Shown: positions 34,808 to 44,600 of the stretch, piece after piece
Numbering within the stretch: the first letter of the stretch is position 1
How the letters are laid out: the number at the start of each line of letters is the position of its first letter
From: Bacteroides sp.
Lineage (GTDB): Bacteria > Bacteroidota > Bacteroidia > Bacteroidales > Bacteroidaceae
Length of the DNA: 59,952 bases
Direction of reading: 5' to 3'
Assembly: GCF_028690125.1 (NCBI RefSeq)
Contig: NZ_JAQVBV010000033.1
Coordinates: 1 to 59,952, forward strand
Program-made: the position numbers and the translations under genes
Notes under the pieces: model-generated
What the model was told of the DNA's origin: nothing
What the model saw: only the letters and a program-made list of their open reading frames with translations
Databases searched by the model: none

Positions 34808-35527
34808 TTATAGTTTTGATGCGTCGGTAATCCAAGTCATTTTTAATAAACTGCTTTGAGCCAGATACTTGGCATTATTGGCATAGATAAACATGACGCT
34901 CCCGTCTTTGATCGTATTAATAATAGGCTTTGTCAAAGTCTGCGGAAGTGCAGGACATCCGAAACTTCTTCCCAAACGTCCGGAAGTAATCACAGAAGGA
35001 TTAGCATAAGCAGCTCCGTGCACTACAATCGCACGTTCTTTTGCCTTATCATTGATACCTTTTTCGAGTCCGTTAAGAATAAGTGAATATCCGTTTTTCC
35101 CCTGATAAGTGTTTTCTGTCAGATAAAAGCCCAATGAACTTTTGTAAGAGCCGGTTTGATTAGAGAAAGAAGTCGCATAATTCTCTCCGCTATTTTTTCC
35201 ATGCGAGACAACAGAACTATACAGGAGTTTTTTCTTTTCTATGTCAAAGACAAAAAGTCGTTTCTCTGTGGAAGGCTTGGAGAAGTCAATCAACGTCAGT
35301 ATAGGTTTTTTCTTCTCGTGGATTTGATTGTAGCCTGCTACGGCCTGACGAAAAGCGATAAAATTGACCATACCTTCCAATCCCATCTCTTCGTAAAGCT
35401 GTTCACCTGCTGCTAATTCCGATACCGGAAGAGAAGAAAGTACAGTATTATCCTCGGTATCTCTGGTAGAGATAGTATTGAGTGGAATGAAAAGAAGTAA
35501 ACAACTTAGTGCGATTTTCTGAAACAT
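34808..35527 (-). CDS. Murein L,D-transpeptidase catalytic-domain protein (YkuD_2-like)
   Basis: A 239-residue exported protein. The start at 35527 gives a clean signal peptide (MFQKIALSCLLLFIPLN). The longer frame to 35599 would run into the preceding gene. The C-terminal half has VVHGAAYANPS and GRLGRSFGCPALP, where the His and Cys match the L,D-transpeptidase/YkuD catalytic pattern. It probably acts on peptidoglycan cross-links or on lipoprotein attachment. It follows another YkuD-type gene by 43 nt on the same strand. Confidence 0.85.
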   Translation of the reverse strand: MFQKIALSCLLLFIPLNTISTRDTEDNTVLSSLPVSELAAGEQLYEEMGLEGMVNFIAFRQAVAGYNQIHEKKKPILTLIDFSKPSTEKRLFVFDIEKKKLLYSSVVSHGKNSGENYATSFSNQTGSYKSSLGFYLTENTYQGKNGYSLILNGLEKGINDKAKERAIVVHGAAYANPSVITSGRLGRSFGCPALPQTLTKPIINTIKDGSVMFIYANNAKYLAQSSLLKMTWITDASKL

Positions 35528-35570
35528 GATAGATATTCTATAAAAAACGATGTGGCAAATATAGAAAATT

Positions 35571-36587
35571 TTATTCCAATACAAAAATAATCGTCTCATT
35601 TACAGGCGCCCAATCGAAAATAAACTTGGAATGAGACGTCGCATTTCGTACACACATATGCGATCTCGGAGTAGTTCCCAACGACCAACTGTATTCTATT
35701 TGGGTGGTACGTGGTGCATTGACAGGTACTCCATGAATATAAGCCCCGTCGGTGAAACGGCTCGCATAAGGAGCATATCCTCCCGTTTCTACCGAACCGT
35801 CTTTCAAGAATATCATTTTGACTTTCTTTTCTTGTAATACAAACATTCCCAAAGGAGTTTCTTGTGCATAAGGTGGGCGATGAAGCCCTGTGGTAGCAGG
35901 ATTCATACTACGAATCAGCCATTGTCCTTCTCCTGTACGTTCTAAAGTAGCAATATTCTGATTATGGCGGTCCACAAAAATAGCTTTGTTGAAAACGATG
36001 GTATCACCGATCACTTTGACATACTTTTTAGGAACCATCCATTCATCACCAGTGAATATAGGTTCTACTCTTACAAAACCATCTCCGTCTTCTAAGAAAC
36101 GGGTCAGTTCTCCATCTTGTCCGTAACGTTCGGGTACAAGCGTATCTGTCAGGAGATAAAGTGGGATCGATTGATATCGTTCCACGCCAAGCGTATCTGC
36201 TATGCGCTTATATGCATTTCTTTTATAGTTTTTTACGAGAGGTGCTTCTCCGTTCCTATTCTTATAGTTTTGAATAATAGCCCATTGCGATGGTTGCAAT
36301 TGTAGTGTTTCGAGCAAAGCAAGCCGCTCTTTAATTTTGTCCCACTGAAAGCTGCGGGTCGTATCCTTGTAAGGATATGTATCTTCCAATGTATATTTGT
36401 CATACAGTAATTCTTTGCCAATATGAATGTTTTCCGCAGTAATTTTCTTGATAACAGGTATTTCAATCGTGTCTTGTATCACAGAATCCATTGTTGGTAT
36501 TTCGACAGTAGAAACCTCTCCTGTACGTGAGGTGCAGGAATAGAGTGTGCAAAAGGCAGTAAATATGCCGATTCCTATTTTTTTCAT
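35571..36587 (-). CDS. L,D-transpeptidase (YkuD) lipoprotein
   Basis: The start at 36587 (MKKIGIGIFTAF) yields a lipoprotein signal with lipobox LYSC; earlier in-frame ATGs at 36602 and 36593 lie too close to the -7 box at 36618-36625. The protein has 338 residues. The C-terminal YkuD domain shows YIHGVPVNAP and SHMCVRNA, which carries the nucleophile Cys. The usual Gly before that Cys (SHGC) is Met here. Probably a peptidoglycan L,D-transpeptidase or carboxypeptidase in the periplasm. Confidence 0.87.
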   Translation of the reverse strand: MKKIGIGIFTAFCTLYSCTSRTGEVSTVEIPTMDSVIQDTIEIPVIKKITAENIHIGKELLYDKYTLEDTYPYKDTTRSFQWDKIKERLALLETLQLQPSQWAIIQNYKNRNGEAPLVKNYKRNAYKRIADTLGVERYQSIPLYLLTDTLVPERYGQDGELTRFLEDGDGFVRVEPIFTGDEWMVPKKYVKVIGDTIVFNKAIFVDRHNQNIATLERTGEGQWLIRSMNPATTGLHRPPYAQETPLGMFVLQEKKVKMIFLKDGSVETGGYAPYASRFTDGAYIHGVPVNAPRTTQIEYSWSLGTTPRSHMCVRNATSHSKFIFDWAPVNETIIFVLE

Positions 36588-36617
36588 TATCATATACTTC
36601 ATTTAAAAGCCCATTTA

Positions 36618-36625
36618 CGAATATA
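36618..36625 (-). promoter_or_regulatory. -7 promoter box of the L,D-transpeptidase pair
   Basis: On the minus strand this reads TATATTCG, one mismatch from TAnnTTTG. It lies 31 nt before the 36587 start. Confidence 0.4.
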
Positions 36626-36752
36626 CGCTAATATAAGGAATAATCTCCTTCTTTTGTTTAAAAAGTAGGGAACAAATGCACATTTTGCGAATCAAACTGA
36701 ATGGACGGTCATTTTGTCAGTTCATTTCTGCCAAACAAACATTATTTTACTT

Positions 36753-36768
36753 TGGCACGCTTTTCGCA
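36753..36768 (+). promoter_or_regulatory. Sigma-54-like motif upstream of groES
   Basis: TGGCACGCTTTTCGCA matches the -24/-12 pattern TGGCACG-N4-TTGCA with one change (TC for TT). GG (36754-36755) and GC (36766-36767) are exactly 12 nt apart, as required. The predicted start would be near 36779, 67 nt before groES. A near-match to the primary -7 box (TTACTTTG, 36748-36755 region) overlaps, so the primary sigma factor is an alternative. Confidence 0.45.
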
Positions 36769-36845
36769 ATATGCTTAACGTTCTGCTCGAAAAAGCGGGC
36801 AACTATTACTATTAAATGTATAACAATATAAAATCAAAAAAAACT

Positions 36846-37118
36846 ATGAACATTAAACCGTTAGCAGACAGAGTGCTTATCCTCCCTGCACCTGCAGAAG
36901 AAAAAACAATTGGTGGTATCATTATTCCTGATACGGCAAAAGAGAAACCTTTGAAGGGTGAAGTTGTGGCAGTAGGTCACGGAACAAAAGACGAAGAAAT
37001 GGTATTGAAAGTAGGCGATACAGTTCTTTATGGCAAATATGCCGGAACAGAACTCGAAGTTGAAGGTGCAAAATACCTGATTATGCGTCAGAGCGATGTT
37101 GTCGCTGTTTTGGGTTAA
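36846..37118 (+). CDS. groES: Co-chaperonin GroES
   Basis: The 10-kDa lid of the GroEL folding chamber. Starting at ATG 36846 (MNIKPLADRVLI) gives 90 residues, normal length. The frame extends upstream to 36816, but that part is not GroES-like. The mobile loop EEKTIGGIIIPDTAKEKP and the ending RQSDVVAVLG are typical. It lies 42 nt before groEL, in the usual bicistronic order. Confidence 0.97.
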   Translation: MNIKPLADRVLILPAPAEEKTIGGIIIPDTAKEKPLKGEVVAVGHGTKDEEMVLKVGDTVLYGKYAGTELEVEGAKYLIMRQSDVVAVLG

Positions 37119-37160
37119 TTAAAATAGTAAACTATAAATCTTTAAATTGTAAATATCATT

Positions 37161-38798
37161 ATGGCAAAAGAAATATTATTCAATATCGATGCCCGTGACC
37201 AATTGAAAAAAGGTGTCGATGCGTTGGCAAATGCAGTAAAAGTAACACTTGGCCCGAAAGGACGTAACGTTATTATCGAAAAGAAATTTGGTGCTCCGCA
37301 CATTACAAAAGACGGTGTGACAGTAGCAAAAGAAATCGAATTGTCAGATGCTTACCAGAATACCGGTGCACAACTGGTTAAAGAAGTTGCTTCTAAGACT
37401 GGTGACGATGCAGGTGACGGTACTACTACTGCAACTGTTTTGGCTCAGGCTATCATAGCTGAAGGCTTGAAAAATGTAACTGCCGGTGCAAGCCCGATGG
37501 ATATCAAACGTGGTATTGACAAGGCTGTTGCCAAAGTGGTAGAATCAATCGAAGGACAAGCTGAAACTGTAGGTGACAACTACGACAAGATTGAACAAGT
37601 TGCTGCTGTTTCTGCAAACAATGATCCGGTGATCGGTAAATTGATCGCTGACGCTATGCGTAAGGTTTCTAAAGACGGTGTGATCACTATCGAAGAAGCT
37701 AAAGGTACTGATACTACTATCGGTGTAGTAGAAGGTATGCAGTTCGACCGTGGTTATTTGTCTGCTTACTTCGTAACGAATACAGAGAAGATGGAATGTG
37801 AGATGGAGAAACCTTACATCCTGATCTATGATAAGAAGATCTCTAACCTGAAAGATTTCTTGCCTATTCTTGAACCGGCTGTACAGTCAGGACGTCCTTT
37901 ATTGGTAATTGCAGAAGATGTAGACAGCGAAGCATTGACTACGTTGGTTGTAAACCGTCTGCGTTCTCAATTGAAGATCTGTGCTGTGAAAGCTCCGGGC
38001 TTCGGCGATCGTCGTAAAGAAATGTTGGAAGATATTGCTATCCTGACAGGTGGTGTAGTTATCAGCGAAGAAAAAGGTCTGAAACTGGAACAAGCTACTA
38101 TCGAAATGTTGGGTACTGCTGATAAGATTACTGTTACTAAAGATTACACTACAGTTGTAAACGGTGCAGGTGACAAAACTGCAATCAAAGAACGTTGTGG
38201 TCAGATCAAATCTCAGATTGAAGCTACTAAATCAGATTACGACCGCGAGAAATTGCAGGAACGTCTGGCTAAATTGTCAGGTGGTGTAGCTGTACTTTAT
38301 GTAGGTGCTGCTTCTGAAGTAGAAATGAAAGAAAAGAAAGACCGTGTAGATGACGCATTGCGTGCTACTCGTGCTGCTATCGAAGAAGGTATCGTTGCTG
38401 GTGGTGGTGTTGCTTATATCCGCGCTATCGACGCTTTGGAAGGTATGACGGGTGACAATGCTGATGAAACAACAGGTATTGATATCATCAAACGTGCTAT
38501 TGAAGAACCACTTCGCCAGATTGTAGCTAACGCTGGTAAAGAAGGTGCAGTAGTTGTTCAGAAAGTACGCGAAGGTAAAGGTAACTTCGGTTACAATGCT
38601 CGTTTGGATATTTACGAAAACTTGCATGCAGCAGGTGTTGTAGATCCGGCTAAAGTAACTCGTGTTGCTTTGGAAAATGCAGCTTCTATCGCAGGTATGT
38701 TCCTGACAACTGAATGTGTGGTTGTAGAAAAGAAAGAAGACAAACCTGAAATGCCGATGGGTAATCCCGGAATGGGAGGCATGGGCGGAATGATGTAA
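37161..38798 (+). CDS. groEL: Chaperonin GroEL
   Basis: The 60-kDa ATP-dependent chaperonin. At 545 residues, KVTLGPKGRNVIIEK and GDGTTTATVLAQAI hold the nucleotide site with the catalytic Asp. The apical domain, the AAVEEGIVAGGG-type signature (AAIEEGIVAGGGVAY) and the flexible GGM-rich tail (GNPGMGGMGGMM) are all present. A strong terminator follows. Full, intact copy. Confidence 0.98.
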   Translation: MAKEILFNIDARDQLKKGVDALANAVKVTLGPKGRNVIIEKKFGAPHITKDGVTVAKEIELSDAYQNTGAQLVKEVASKTGDDAGDGTTTATVLAQAIIAEGLKNVTAGASPMDIKRGIDKAVAKVVESIEGQAETVGDNYDKIEQVAAVSANNDPVIGKLIADAMRKVSKDGVITIEEAKGTDTTIGVVEGMQFDRGYLSAYFVTNTEKMECEMEKPYILIYDKKISNLKDFLPILEPAVQSGRPLLVIAEDVDSEALTTLVVNRLRSQLKICAVKAPGFGDRRKEMLEDIAILTGGVVISEEKGLKLEQATIEMLGTADKITVTKDYTTVVNGAGDKTAIKERCGQIKSQIEATKSDYDREKLQERLAKLSGGVAVLYVGAASEVEMKEKKDRVDDALRATRAAIEEGIVAGGGVAYIRAIDALEGMTGDNADETTGIDIIKRAIEEPLRQIVANAGKEGAVVVQKVREGKGNFGYNARLDIYENLHAAGVVDPAKVTRVALENAASIAGMFLTTECVVVEKKEDKPEMPMGNPGMGGMGGMM

Positions 38799-38834
38799 TA
38801 TCGTTCTTCTTTAGAATAACATATAAAAAAGTTA

Positions 38835-38872
38835 GAACCGCTTTCCTTGTAAAAGGAGGCGGTTCTTTTTTT
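38835..38872 (+). terminator. Terminator after groEL
   Basis: GAACCGC (38835-38841) pairs with GCGGTTC (38859-38865), with further TTCCTT/AAGGA pairs inside, and a run of T follows. Confidence 0.8.
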
Positions 38873-38975
38873 GCTTTAAATTCTTTCTGTCTTATTTAGC
38901 GTTTTGCTGACAAACTTTTTTTCGATTAAGTCCGTAGGCAAGTGTCTAACAGGTCATGGATAGAGGGATATTTAG

Positions 38976-39866
38976 TTATCCTTTCTTTGATTTACGGTAT
39001 TCTCTTGGAGACATTCCCATTATTTTGCTAAATAAACGAGAAAAATAATAAGTATCTTCTATACCTATTTTATAGCATATTTGGTTAATCTTCATATCCG
39101 TTGTATCGAGTAACAGACAAGCTTGCTGTATTTTTAGTAAATTGAAATAAGTCAGCGGGCTGTGTCCCGTCTGTTTCTTGAATAACATAGAAAAGTGAGA
39201 AGGAGAATAACCTATTTGTTTGGCAATGTCTTCCAAACTTAAATGCTTTTCAATGTTTTCTTTCATATAATGAATGGTTATTTCTTCAATATTCTCGTTA
39301 TCCTCCTGACTATTATTCGTTGCATTACGATATTGCTGTATATAACGCAATGTTCCTAAATAGAAATGGAACATGGAGAAAGCATACCGCAGGTTTTCGA
39401 GGTTATAACTATTCTTCAAAGTATTGAATATTTCCTCGAATAAATCGATTCGGGTATTGATACGCGAGTGCTGTAAAGGCTTGATGTCCATCGGACGGTT
39501 GGCTTCTTTGGCATAAAATGGCGCTAGCGTACCTTTAAAGTGAATCCAGTAAATAGTCCATGGACAAGATTTATCGGAAGCATAGGCATGGGGTACTCCT
39601 GCGGGAAGGATAAAGTACTGATTGGCAGAAATAGTATATTCTTGATTACCTACCCGGTACCATCCGGCCCCATCTATACAATAAATGAATACATATTGAT
39701 TGATAGGTTCATTACGTTCACGAAAGTGATGTTTGGCTTTAGGGTAATAACCTATGTCGGTTATGTGCAGCATAGATACCAAAGGATCTTCTTCCATTAA
39801 GTCGATAATCATACGGGGAACAACTAGTGCCCTTTCTCCTGAAAATCCATCTTTTAGTTTTATCAT
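38976..39866 (-). CDS. AraC-family regulator of the utilization locus
   Basis: A 296-residue regulator. The N-terminal part is a cupin-like sugar-sensing domain (YVFIYCIDGAGWYRVGNQEY, ILPAGVPHAY); the C-terminus holds two AraC HTH units (LSLEDIAKQIGYSPSHFSML and INQICYKIGIEDTYYFSRLF). The start at 39866 (MIKLKDGF) is preferred because the -7 box TATATTTG at 39895-39902 lies just upstream; the longer frame would begin at that box. It is divergent from the sugar porter and is likely the cytosolic inducer-responsive activator of the downstream genes. No hybrid two-component sensor or ECF sigma factor is present nearby. Confidence 0.88.
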   Translation of the reverse strand: MIKLKDGFSGERALVVPRMIIDLMEEDPLVSMLHITDIGYYPKAKHHFRERNEPINQYVFIYCIDGAGWYRVGNQEYTISANQYFILPAGVPHAYASDKSCPWTIYWIHFKGTLAPFYAKEANRPMDIKPLQHSRINTRIDLFEEIFNTLKNSYNLENLRYAFSMFHFYLGTLRYIQQYRNATNNSQEDNENIEEITIHYMKENIEKHLSLEDIAKQIGYSPSHFSMLFKKQTGHSPLTYFNLLKIQQACLLLDTTDMKINQICYKIGIEDTYYFSRLFSKIMGMSPREYRKSKKG

Positions 39867-39894
39867 AGCTTTTAATTTAAATGGTCGTGCTCCA

Positions 39895-39902
39895 CAAATA
39901 TA
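39895..39902 (-). promoter_or_regulatory. -7 promoter box of the AraC gene
   Basis: On the minus strand this reads TATATTTG (TAnnTTTG), 29 nt before the 39866 start. Confidence 0.55.
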
Positions 39903-40009
39903 TGACATCGGAATCTATTTATCAAGTGCTATCTGGGAAAATATGTGGAAAAATAAAATAGTCCATCTTTATAAGATGATCCTCTATTTTTTCTATTTTT
40001 GATTCGTAT

Positions 40010-40017
40010 TATTTTTG
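40010..40017 (+). promoter_or_regulatory. -7 promoter box of the sugar porter gene
   Basis: TATTTTTG fits TAnnTTTG and lies 30 nt before the ATG at 40047. The 39903-40009 stretch between the two divergent boxes is the likely AraC binding region, but I could not define an operator. Confidence 0.5.
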
Positions 40018-40046
40018 TAGCGTTAATTAATCTAAGTTCTAGTGAT

Positions 40047-41429
40047 ATGAAGAATTATAATAAGAAGTTCGTTTATTTTATCTGTCTGGTCTCAGCAATG
40101 GGAGGACTGTTGTTCGGATATGATTGGGTAGTGATTGGAGGTGCAAAACCTTTCTATGAACTTTATTTTGATATTGCCGATATACCTACAATGCAAGGAT
40201 TGGCTATGAGTGTAGCATTGTTGGGGTGTCTGATCGGTGCGATGCTAAGTGGTATGTTGGCCGACCGTTACGGACGAAAACCTCTTTTGATGGTTTCAGC
40301 TATTATATTTTTGGTTTCCGCGTATGCCACCGGAGTTTTTTCTGTATTTAGCTGGTTTTTGATTGCTCGTTTTTTGGGAGGTATAGGCATCGGTATTGCT
40401 TCAGGTCTTTCACCTATGTATATTGCAGAGGTGGCTCCGACTTCAATTCGCGGTAAATTAGTTTCATTGAATCAACTGACTATAGTATTAGGTATTCTTG
40501 GAGCACAAATAGCCAATTGGCTGATTGCCGATCCTATTCCGGCAGACTTTACCAGTGCGGACATTGCTGCATCCTGGAATGGACAAATGGGATGGCGATG
40601 GATGTTTTGGGGAGCAGCTTTTCCGGCAGCACTATTCTTATTACTTACTTGTTTCATTCCAGAAAGTCCCCGTTGGTTGGCCATGAAGGATAAGCAGAAA
40701 AAGGCTGAAAATATACTTTGTAAAATTGGAGGGAAAAGTTATGCGGAACAAGAACTTCGTTTGTTGCAAGAGACAACTGCTACAGGAAAAAATGGAGGTG
40801 GATTACGGTTGTTATTCAGTCGGCCGTATCGTAAGGTATTGATCTTTGGTATTGTCATAGCCGTATTTCAACAGTGGTGCGGTACAAATGTGATCTTTAA
40901 TTATGCTCAGGAAATATTCCAGTCCGCAGGATACTCACTGGGTGATGTACTTTTCAATATTGTGATAACGGGGGTGGCGAATGTAATCTTTACCTTTGTA
41001 GCTATCTATACAGTGGAACGCTTAGGACGTCGTGTACTCATGCTTATCGGAGCCGGAGGGTTAGCTGGCATTTATTTGATTTTAGGTACATGTTATTTCT
41101 TTCAAGTCAGCGGTTTTTTCATGATAGTGCTGGTAGTAATGGCAATAGCATGTTATGCTATGTCTTTAGGACCTATCACCTGGGTACTACTTGCTGAAAT
41201 ATTTCCCAATCGTATACGTGCTGTAGCTATGGCAACCTGTACATTTGCATTATGGGTAGCTAGTTTCATTTTGACATATACATTTCCTTTACTAAATAGT
41301 TTCTTGGGAAGTAGCGGTACGTTCTGGATCTATGGCTTAATTTGTATAGCCGGTTTTTGGTTTCTTCGCAGGCTTCCTGAAACAAAAGGAAAATCGCTGG
41401 AGGCATTGGAAAAAGAATTAATAAAATAA
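40047..41429 (+). CDS. MFS sugar porter
   Basis: An inner-membrane sugar:proton symporter, 460 residues from the ATG at 40047 (MKNYNKKFVYF). Sugar-porter signatures are GGLLFGYDWVVIGG, GMLADRYGRKP, RFLGGIGIGIASGLSPMYIAE, PESPRWLAMK and PETKGKSLE at the end, with 12 hydrophobic segments. It would bring the mono- or disaccharide product of the locus into the cytosol. It is the first gene of the plus-strand cluster, followed after about 195 nt by the DUF5107-TPR gene; a nested hairpin lies between them. Confidence 0.93.
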   Translation: MKNYNKKFVYFICLVSAMGGLLFGYDWVVIGGAKPFYELYFDIADIPTMQGLAMSVALLGCLIGAMLSGMLADRYGRKPLLMVSAIIFLVSAYATGVFSVFSWFLIARFLGGIGIGIASGLSPMYIAEVAPTSIRGKLVSLNQLTIVLGILGAQIANWLIADPIPADFTSADIAASWNGQMGWRWMFWGAAFPAALFLLLTCFIPESPRWLAMKDKQKKAENILCKIGGKSYAEQELRLLQETTATGKNGGGLRLLFSRPYRKVLIFGIVIAVFQQWCGTNVIFNYAQEIFQSAGYSLGDVLFNIVITGVANVIFTFVAIYTVERLGRRVLMLIGAGGLAGIYLILGTCYFFQVSGFFMIVLVVMAIACYAMSLGPITWVLLAEIFPNRIRAVAMATCTFALWVASFILTYTFPLLNSFLGSSGTFWIYGLICIAGFWFLRRLPETKGKSLEALEKELIK

Positions 41430-41470
41430 AGCTTTGCATATCACGGGCTGATTAAATAAGGTTGATATAA

Positions 41471-41546
41471 GTTTGGTAAATAGATAAGGCAGGGAAAAGC
41501 TACTTTTCCTTGTCACGGGTACTCTTTGTCTGTTTATTTCCCAAAC
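41471..41546 (+). repeat. Nested hairpin between the sugar porter and DUF5107 genes
   Basis: The outer arms are GTTTGGTAAATAGATAAGGCA (41471-41491) and its near complement ending CCCAAAC (41527-41546), with several mismatches or G-U pairs. Inside is a perfect 7-bp hairpin, GGAAAAG (41493-41499) with CTTTTCC (41503-41509). It could set relative expression of the two genes or be a terminator/attenuator; no T-run follows the outer arm. Confidence 0.5.
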
Positions 41547-41624
41547 GATTAGTAAAATAAAGAACATGAAAGTCTGGAATAAGGCTTTTCAGAATCGCGT
41601 TAATAAATAGTAATAATTGATAGT

Positions 41625-44600
41625 ATGGTAAGAGCATGGAAAGAAAAAAAGGTAATTCCTACCTATGAGATCGGGAGACCGGAAAAGAATCCGATTTTCT
41701 TAGAGAAGCGCGTTTATCAAGGTAGTAGCGGGGTGGTTTATCCCTATCCTGTCATTGAATCGATCTCCGATGAGAAGGTTGATAAAGAGTATGACGCGTA
41801 TTTTCTGGAGAACGAATATATTAAAGTGATGATACTGCCTGAGTTGGGTGGTCGTATACAGATGGCATACGATAAAATCAAGCAACGTCATTTTATTTAT
41901 TATAATCATGTGATCAAACCGGCTTTGGTGGGATTGACCGGTCCGTGGATTTCAGGAGGTATAGAGTTTAATTGGCCCCAACATCATCGTCCCAGCACCT
42001 TTATGCCGGTAGATGTAGCTATTGAAGAGAATGAAGATGGCAGTGTTACGATATGGGTAAGTGAAATGGAACGTATGTTCCATCAGAAAGGGATGGCAGG
42101 TTTCACACTTCGTCCCGGACATGCTTATCTTGAGATTAAAGGAGTCCTTTATAATCGTACAGAGATACCACAGACATTCTTGTGGTGGGCAAATCCGGCG
42201 GTAGCAGTAAATGACTATTATCAAAGTGTATTTCCCCCCGATATTAACGCTGTATTTGATCATGGTAAACGTGCAGTGTCAAGTTTTCCGGTTGCTACGG
42301 GGACTTATTATAAAATGGATTATTCGGCAGGTGTAGATATTTCAAATTATAAGAATATTAAAGTCCCTACTTCTTATATGGCCGTTAATTCCCGCTTCAA
42401 CTTTGTGGGCGGTTATGAAAATGATACCCGTGCAGGTATGCTGCACGTAGCCAACCATCACATTTCTCGGGGTAAAAAGCAATGGACATGGGGAAATGGT
42501 GATTTCGGCCGGGCATGGGATCGCAACCTGACTGATGAGGACGGACCATACATTGAGCTTATGGCAGGTGTATATACTGAGAACCAACCGGATTTTACAT
42601 GGCTGCAACCTTATGAAGAAAAGAGTTTTGTCCAGTACTTTTTGCCATACCGGGAGTTAGGAATTGTAAAAAATGTAAGTAAAGACTTACTGATGAATAT
42701 TGATCCGGTAGATGAACATCAAGTGAGATTTAAAATATTTGCTACTTCCAACCAGACTGTGACAGTGGTTTTGAAAGGGAAAGACGGTAACGTTTATTTC
42801 AATAAAGAGGTTACTATTACTCCGGAAAATCTGCTGGATGAAACAGTAAGTACAGGGGGAGAAGATTTTAGTGAATTGACTCTTGGAATCTTTGGAGATG
42901 GAACAGAATTGCTATCATGGCATGCGGAACTGGATGAAGTGAAACCTATTCCCGACGCGGCAGAAGCTGCATTGTTACCGGAAGAAATAAAAACAACGGA
43001 GCAACTTTATCTGACAGGTTTGCATTTGGAGCAGTATAGGCACGCTACTTATAATCCGGTGGATTACTATGAAGAAGCTCTACGCCGTGATCCGATCGAT
43101 GTTCGCAACAACAATGCACTTGGTTTGTGGTATATTCGCAAAGGATGTTTTGATAAAGCCGAACCGTATTTGCGGACAGCTGTAAAAACTTTACAGAAAC
43201 GTAATCCGAATCCTTACGATGGAGAACCGATTTATAATCTGGGACTTGCATTGAAGTATCAGGGGAAAATCAGTGAGGCTTATGATTGGTTTTACAAGTC
43301 ATGTTGGAATGCGGCTTGGCAAGACGCCGGTTATTTTGCATGTGCCCAGATTTCTGTAATGCAGGGACGTTTGGAAGACGCTTTGGATGAAATAAATCAT
43401 TCGTTGATTCGTAATTGGCATAACCATAAAGCCCGCGCTTTGAAAATAGTAATTCTCCGTCGGATGGGTAGGAGAGAAGAAGCCATGCAATGGATTAAAG
43501 ACTCATTATCGATTGATAAATTCAATTTTGGTTGTTATTATGAGAAGTATTTGATTACCAATGCTTCTGAAGACTTGGCTGTTTTGAAAGGAATGCTACG
43601 CAAGGAGGCTCACAACTATGATGAAATAGCACTTGATTACTGTGGAGCCGGTTGCTGGACGGAAGCGGTTTTTTTATGGAAAGTAGCGATCGATGAGGCT
43701 GCTATCACTCCGATGACTTATTATTATGTAGGATGGAGTCTGTTGCAAGGAGAATTTGATGGGGTACAGCAAGCATTTGCAGATGCAGCCAACATATGTC
43801 CGGACTATTGTTTCCCTAACCGTCTGGAAGCAATTCTTGCCTTGCGATGTGCTATGAAAGAGAATTCATGTGATGCAAAAGCTTCTCACTATTTGGGTAA
43901 TTTATATTATGACAAAAGGCAATATAATCTGGCCATTGAAGCATGGGAAACTTCCATCAAATTGGATGATAAGTTTCCGACCGTATGGCGTAATTTAGCT
44001 TTAGCCTATTTCAATAAAAGAGATGAGAAGGCAAAAGCAATGGAATACATGGAGCGTGCTTTTCAACTCAATCCGACGGATGCACGTATTCTAATGGAAC
44101 TTGATCAGCTTTATAAACGTATGTGTCGTTCACATGCAGACCGCTTGGCTTTTTTGCAGCAGTATCCTGAATTAATTATGCAACGTGACGATTTGGTATT
44201 GGAAAAGATAACTTTGTTGAATCAGATCGGTGAATATGAAAAAGCTAAAGAACTTCTCGACGCTCATATTTTTCATCCTTGGGAAGGTGGTGAAGGGAAA
44301 GTTTCTGCCCAATATCAGTTTGCCCGTTTAGAGTTGGCGAAAGAGGCGTTGGCAACAAGTAAGATTGATGATGCGGTTACGTTGTTGAAAGAGTGCTTGG
44401 AATATCCGCATCATTTGGGGGAAGGTAAGCTGCATGGTGCACAAGAAAATGATTTTTACTACTTTTTAGGATGTGCTTATGAGGTGCTCGGTCAAGAAGA
44501 AATAGCGATAACTTGTTGGAAACAAGCTGTCATAGGTCCCACCGAACCTGCAGCAGCCTTATATTATAATGATGCCAAATCGGATAAGATCTTCTATCAG

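Noticed and set aside
35528..35599. N-terminal extension of the YkuD_2 protein
   Set aside because: It runs into the upstream gene and lacks a good signal peptide; 35527 gives a clean one.
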